This document shows, piece after piece, positions 63,819 through 64,000 of a stretch of 64,000 nucleotides of DNA (positions are counted from its first letter, which is position 1; every line of letters begins with the position of its first letter). The stretch comes from Chitinophaga sp. H8. GTDB taxonomy: Bacteria > Bacteroidota > Bacteroidia > Chitinophagales > Chitinophagaceae. Location: positions 3,126,906-3,190,905 of the forward strand of contig NZ_JBEXAC010000002.1 in the NCBI RefSeq assembly GCF_040567655.1, given 5' to 3'. The notes under the pieces are model-generated. The model saw only the letters and a program-made list of their open reading frames with translations, was not told where the DNA came from and did not search any database. The translations under genes were made by a program, and so were the position numbers.

Positions 63819-63962
63819 GAAATGGTGTTGTTTTAGGGGGATAAAATACGATATAATCTCTGCGTTTCTTAGCGATCATCCTAAGATTTTAGGATTAATT
63901 GTATCATTGCAGGAATAAGCCTGCAGCAAAGGCAGGGCTGTCGGAATTCTTAAAATGCTGAT

Positions 63963-64000
63963 ATGAAAAAGATAGGGTTGATGTCTGATACACATAGTTA
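63963..64000 (+). CDS. Metallophosphoesterase gene, first codons only
   Basis: The last 38 bases of the window encode MKKIGLMSDTHS, the usual start of YfcE/MJ0936-type metallophosphoesterases, where DTH supplies the first metal ligands. The rest is outside the window. Confidence 0.7.
   Translation, partial: MKKIGLMSDTHS

Overview
The window looks like a chromosomal segment of a Bacteroidota bacterium, most likely in Chitinophagaceae (Chitinophaga-like). The evidence is a SusC/SusD pair with its own ECF sigma factor and FecR-type anti-sigma, a DUF4954 protein, a PVC-type CxxCH cytochrome, FucP-type sugar uptake, AT-leaning intergenic DNA, almost no Shine-Dalgarno sequences, and promoters resembling the Bacteroidota TAnnTTTG -7 box. 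No rRNA, intact tRNA, transposase or phage gene is visible.

Layout. 1-1145: the end of a phosphodiester glycosidase gene, then a five-repeat decaying CRISPR array without cas genes, then a terminator. 1146-15618 (minus): a SusCD locus reading sigma factor, fecR, susC, susD, ceramidase-fold protein, HEAT/cytochrome c lipoprotein, second ceramidase-fold protein, terminator, alpha/beta hydrolase. It has no recognisable glycoside hydrolase. 15803-19582 (minus): a small anti-sigma-like membrane protein, an SdpI-like protein and an AsmA-family protein. 19722-24145: trmH facing the nrdB-nrdA operon, which sits behind an adenosylcobalamin riboswitch. 24439-28767: an ABC transporter pair, a DUF2314 protein and an unrecognised helical protein. 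28961-34584: leucine biosynthesis (leuC, methyltransferase, leuD, leuB, leuA). 34635-35363: a VanX-like dipeptidase. 35500-41487: non-phosphorylative L-fucose catabolism (two SDRs, a diketo-acid hydrolase, a mutarotase, a lactonase and a FucP permease), with no L-fuconate dehydratase. 41542-43425: an MbnP/MbnH-like copper and diheme pair. 43436-50142 (minus): DUF4954, glmS and an S9 peptidase. 50182-54978: a histidine phosphatase, an unknown exported protein, mgtE, a bestrophin and a SET protein. 55182-61271: marR-hutH-hutU-hutI-hutG histidine degradation with twin palindromic operators. 61266-64000: a CHAD protein, an exported protein, purU and the start of a metallophosphoesterase gene.

The most unusual recurring structure is a family of intergenic arrays with a strict 7-bp period (roughly RGCYNNN, mostly AGCTNNN). 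Five clear copies lie at 22804-22858, 31850-31910, 34586-34656, 40111-40215 and 58928-59033. Because AGCT is self-complementary and the triplet spacers often occur as complementary pairs, each array can fold into one or more hairpins. Two arrays run into coding sequence: one supplies the last seven codons of the VanX-like gene, and one creates a false upstream start for leuB. Other points worth attention are the B12 riboswitch on class I ribonucleotide reductase, the apparent loss of the ceramidase nucleophile in both ceramidase-fold proteins, the MbnP/MbnH pair, and a tRNA-Ser-like 3' fragment beside the extra methyltransferase in the leu operon.
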